Below, one piece after another: positions 13,818 to 15,430 of a stretch of 15,430 nucleotides of DNA. The notes below the pieces were generated by a model. It was not told the DNA's origin. It saw nothing but the letters and a program-made list of their open reading frames with translations, and ran no database searches. The DNA is from UBA5941 sp021824385 (GTDB lineage: Bacteria; Patescibacteriota; Microgenomatia; UBA8517). The DNA is taken from positions 1 to 15,430 of the forward strand of contig DAIEQM010000057.1 of the NCBI GenBank assembly GCA_027347685.1, read 5' to 3'. Each line of letters starts with the position of its first letter. Position 1 is the first letter of the stretch. The position numbers and the translations under genes are program-made.

Positions 13818-14996
13818 TTAATGTGCTGCTGTCGTTGCAGTTGCCCGTGTTTCTCGCAAAATTGTTACTTTAATTTGTCCCGCATATTCTGCCTCTTTTT
13901 CAAGTCGTTTTGCAATGTCATGTGCCAAAACGGTCATCGCATCATCGTCCACTTCATTGGGGTTTACCACAACGCGAACATCTCGCCCTGCTTGGAAAGC
14001 TATAGCACTCATTACTCCGCTGAAGTTTCCTGCAATGTCTTCAATTGCACTCATACGTTTCACATAATTTTCATGAGGTTCATATCGGGCTCCTGGACGA
14101 GAACCGGAAACGGCGTCTGCTACCCACACAATCACCGATTCAAGTGAACTAAACGGTCGGTCTTCATGATGTTCGGCGATAATGTTCACCACTTTTTTCG
14201 GAAGCCCAAATCGCTTGGCGACTTCAACTCCTTTTTGAATATGAGTTCCTTCGTCATCGGTTACCACTTTTCCAATGTCATGCATAAGTCCTCCTAGGCG
14301 AACTACTTCAACTTCAGCTCCCAATTCACGAGCTATACTCATAGCAATTTTGGTTTCCTCAATAGTGTGAAGTGCCAAATTTTGCCCATAACTGGTTCTA
14401 AATTTAAATTTACCAATCATCCTGATAAGCTCAATTGGAAGATTAAATTCTCCCACCTCTTCAACAATTTTCTTTCCTTCTTCCAACAGAACGTCGTCCA
14501 TACTCTTTCGTACTTCATCAACAACTTCTTCAATGCGAGAAGGTTGAATTCTGGTGTCCTTTACCAGAATTTCCAAGGCACGTCGTGCAATTTCACGACG
14601 TATGGAATCAAAGCTGCTAATTCGAATTTCATTTGTTTCATCGAGTTCGATTTAAACTTGAGCAGCCCGCTCAAAAGCACGAATGTTTCGTCCTTCACGG
14701 CCAATAATTCGGCCTTTTGTTTCTTCATTGGGAACACTCACCGTGGAAATGGTGTATTCAGCCGTGTAGTTTGTCGCACCATGCTTCATTGCATCAACCA
14801 AAATTTCTCGAGCTTTTGCTTGAGAATCAAGCTTAATGCGGTCTTCTGCATTTCGAATACGCTTTGCCATATCGGCAGTTAAATCTTTTTGAAGTTCGTT
14901 AAGAAGTTCATTTTTTGCTTCTTCGCGAGAGAGGCCGGAAACTTTTTCAAGTTTTGCAATGAGTTCTTCGCGAATGTCATCAGTTGTTTTTGCCAT
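13818..14996 (-). pseudogene. rny: RNase Y (KH-HD endoribonuclease), short form, interrupted by an in-frame TAA
   Basis: Endoribonuclease that initiates mRNA decay. Read in one frame from ATG 14994-14996 it is 392 codons with TAA at codon 115. Before the stop: a helical stretch (KLEKVSGLSREEAKNELLNE), VSVPNEETKGRIIGREGRNI (KH domain with the GREG loop), ending RAFERAAQV. After the stop in the same frame: IELDETNEIRISSFDSIRRE, QPSRIEEVVDEV, FRTSYGQNLALH, LMHDIGK (HD motif, about residues 239-240), AEHHED, ADAVSGSRPGARYE and GQIKVTILRETRA at the C-terminus. The stop falls inside the KH domain where Asp or Glu is usual. The first start codon after it (TTG 14574-14576) is past the KH domain. Unusually, there is no N-terminal membrane helix or long coiled coil, so it is about 120 residues shorter than typical RNase Y. 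A real mutation, a sequence error or readthrough are all possible. Confidence 0.85.
14652..14654 (-). other. In-frame TAA inside the RNase Y KH domain
   Basis: The minus-strand codons are GCT GCT CAA GTT TAA ATC GAA CTC GAT. RNase Y homology is continuous in the same frame on both sides, which makes this a single-codon nonsense. A GAA or GAT codon is the likely ancestral state. Confidence 0.85.
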
Positions 14997-15032
14997 AAAA
15001 ATAATAATTGATTAAGAGAAAGGAAGAAACAC

Positions 15033-15044
15033 GCTTTATAAAGC
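15033..15044. repeat. 12-bp perfect palindrome in the rny leader
   Basis: GCTTTATAAAGC is its own reverse complement. It lies 37 nt upstream of the rny ATG and contains the stop codon of the small leader ORF. It could be an operator or a weak RNA hairpin; no regulator is known from the window. Confidence 0.4.
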
Positions 15045-15089
15045 GCTTATAAATGAAGCTACTGCTGTAGACTTTACACTCATCTTCAT
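15036..15089 (-). CDS. Possible 17-aa leader peptide upstream of rny
   Basis: Small ORF MKMSVKSTAVASFISAL within the predicted rny 5' leader. It lies between the rny promoter and the rny ATG and ends inside the 12-bp palindrome. There is no Shine-Dalgarno and an ORF this short can occur by chance, so translation is only a possibility. Confidence 0.2.
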   Translation of the reverse strand: MKMSVKSTAVASFISAL

Positions 15090-15126
15090 AACTCTTAGTT
15101 TAAAACATAGTTTCAAACTTGTTTAT

Positions 15127-15155
15127 AGTATATAGAATGGACCGTTCTGAGTCAA
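15127..15155 (-). promoter_or_regulatory. Promoter of rny with long leader
   Basis: On the minus strand: TTGACT (15150-15155), a 17-nt spacer, TATACT (15127-15132). The predicted +1 near 15120 gives a leader of about 124 nt before the rny ATG, in contrast to the leaderless layout of most neighbours. Its -35 abuts the -35-like hexamer of the plus-strand gene. Confidence 0.65.
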
Positions 15156-15185
15156 TTTACTGCCCATCGTGAGTTGTGGTACTAT
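15156..15185 (+). promoter_or_regulatory. Probable promoter of the right-edge gene
   Basis: TTTACT (15156-15161), an 18-nt spacer, TACTAT (15180-15185) preceded by TGG (extended -10). It would give a leader of about 24 nt containing the Shine-Dalgarno. It stands back to back with the rny promoter. Confidence 0.45.
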
Positions 15186-15202
15186 GTGGGCCAATTAGTA
15201 GT

Positions 15203-15210
15203 AAGGAGGA
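15203..15210 (+). promoter_or_regulatory. Strong Shine-Dalgarno fixing a GTG start
   Basis: AAGGAGGA ends 5 nt before the GTG at 15216. It is the only strong Shine-Dalgarno I find before any gene here, and it decides the start of the right-edge gene. Confidence 0.7.
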
Positions 15211-15215
15211 ATATC

Positions 15216-15430
15216 GTGCAGTTTGCAGCATATCTCGTCTCACCGCACCAGTCACCAGGATTGCTTATCTCGATCGTAAGAGATTTAGCAAAATTTGAGT
15301 ATTGGCTTATCAGTGATATCGATCCTGATGAGGCAATACACTTGTGTAACGAAGCTGGACTTAGTAATTCAGATTGTGAAGAATTAATTGAAATTTGCGA
15401 CTACGCAATCGAGAACACGTACGACACAGT
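15216..15430 (+). CDS. Unrecognised protein, N-terminal part (runs off window)
   Basis: Open for 71 codons to the window edge from a GTG start. The product begins MQFAAYLVSPHQSPGLLISI, continues VRDLAKFEYWLI and becomes acidic (DIDPDEAIHLC, NSDCEELIEICDYAIENTYD). The visible part has three Cys and no signal peptide or clear membrane helix. I do not recognise a family. The strong Shine-Dalgarno and likely promoter support it as a real gene. It is divergent from rny, about 219 nt away from its start codon. Its Cys content and mode of initiation differ from its neighbours, but only a fragment is visible. Confidence 0.6.
   Translation, partial: MQFAAYLVSPHQSPGLLISIVRDLAKFEYWLISDIDPDEAIHLCNEAGLSNSDCEELIEICDYAIENTYDT

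Noticed and set aside
13377..14147. 256-codon plus-strand open frame
   Set aside because: It runs antisense through the HU gene, its consensus promoter and the RNase Y 3' half; the composition is that of a complementary-strand shadow.
13818..14576. Treating the HD half of RNase Y as a separate gene starting at 14576
   Set aside because: The start would be a TTG in the middle of continuous RNase Y homology; the upstream codons ELDETNEIRISSFD belong to the same protein.
1695..14654. TAA reassigned to an amino acid in this organism
   Set aside because: TAA is the final stop of secF, secD, the wHTH gene, DUF3048, nth, dtd, the permease, HU and rny, several with a neighbour a few nt away. The two internal TAAs also replace different expected residues (Tyr; Asp or Glu).
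14367..14882. 171-codon plus-strand open frame
   Set aside because: Antisense to the RNase Y KH and HD domains, with no start signals.

Overview
The window reads as a dense stretch of a small bacterial chromosome, most likely a Patescibacteria/CPR member (Parcubacteria-like). This rests on gene content and style, not a database match: short versions of housekeeping enzymes, an endonuclease III with no Fe-S cluster, the DUF4446/DUF3048 pair, a winged-helix/nucleotidyltransferase gene ahead of secDF, 4-nt ATGA gene overlaps, almost no Shine-Dalgarno sequences, and many -10 boxes placed so that transcription would start at or near the start codon. I see no mobile element, CRISPR array, rRNA or tRNA.

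Layout. Minus strand: the 5' part of aspS (cut by the window edge), then a RelA/SpoT gene with an in-frame TAA, overlapped by recJ. Plus strand: cca, divergent from recJ across a 29-bp gap. Minus strand: an operon DUF4446 - DUF3048 - wHTH/NTase - secD - secF, convergent with cca. Plus strand: nth, divergent from DUF4446 and tail-to-tail with dtd. Minus strand: dtd, preceded by rnpB (RNase P RNA), then the operon TPR protein - miaA - AI-2E-family permease. Next come an HU gene with its own consensus promoter and a short RNase Y gene, also broken by an in-frame TAA, behind a leader of about 124 nt. At the right edge an unrecognised plus-strand gene begins with the only strong Shine-Dalgarno in the window and runs off the end.

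Themes. tRNA and translation quality dominate (aspS, cca, rnpB, miaA, dtd), followed by RNA turnover and stringent response (rny, relA), DNA repair and packaging (recJ, nth, HU) and the cell envelope (secDF, DUF3048, permease). cca and rnpB act on the 3' and 5' ends of tRNAs.

Most notable: (1) two conserved genes, relA and rny, each carry one in-frame TAA with full homology continuing in the same frame on both sides; (2) a recurring promoter layout, roughly GG-TANANT followed by 5-9 nt and then ATG, which predicts leaderless mRNAs for seven genes; (3) a 61-nt imperfect inverted repeat at the 3' end of rnpB whose outer stem would compete with RNase P helix P1; (4) a cysteine-free endonuclease III; (5) an RNase Y without membrane anchor or long coiled coil.
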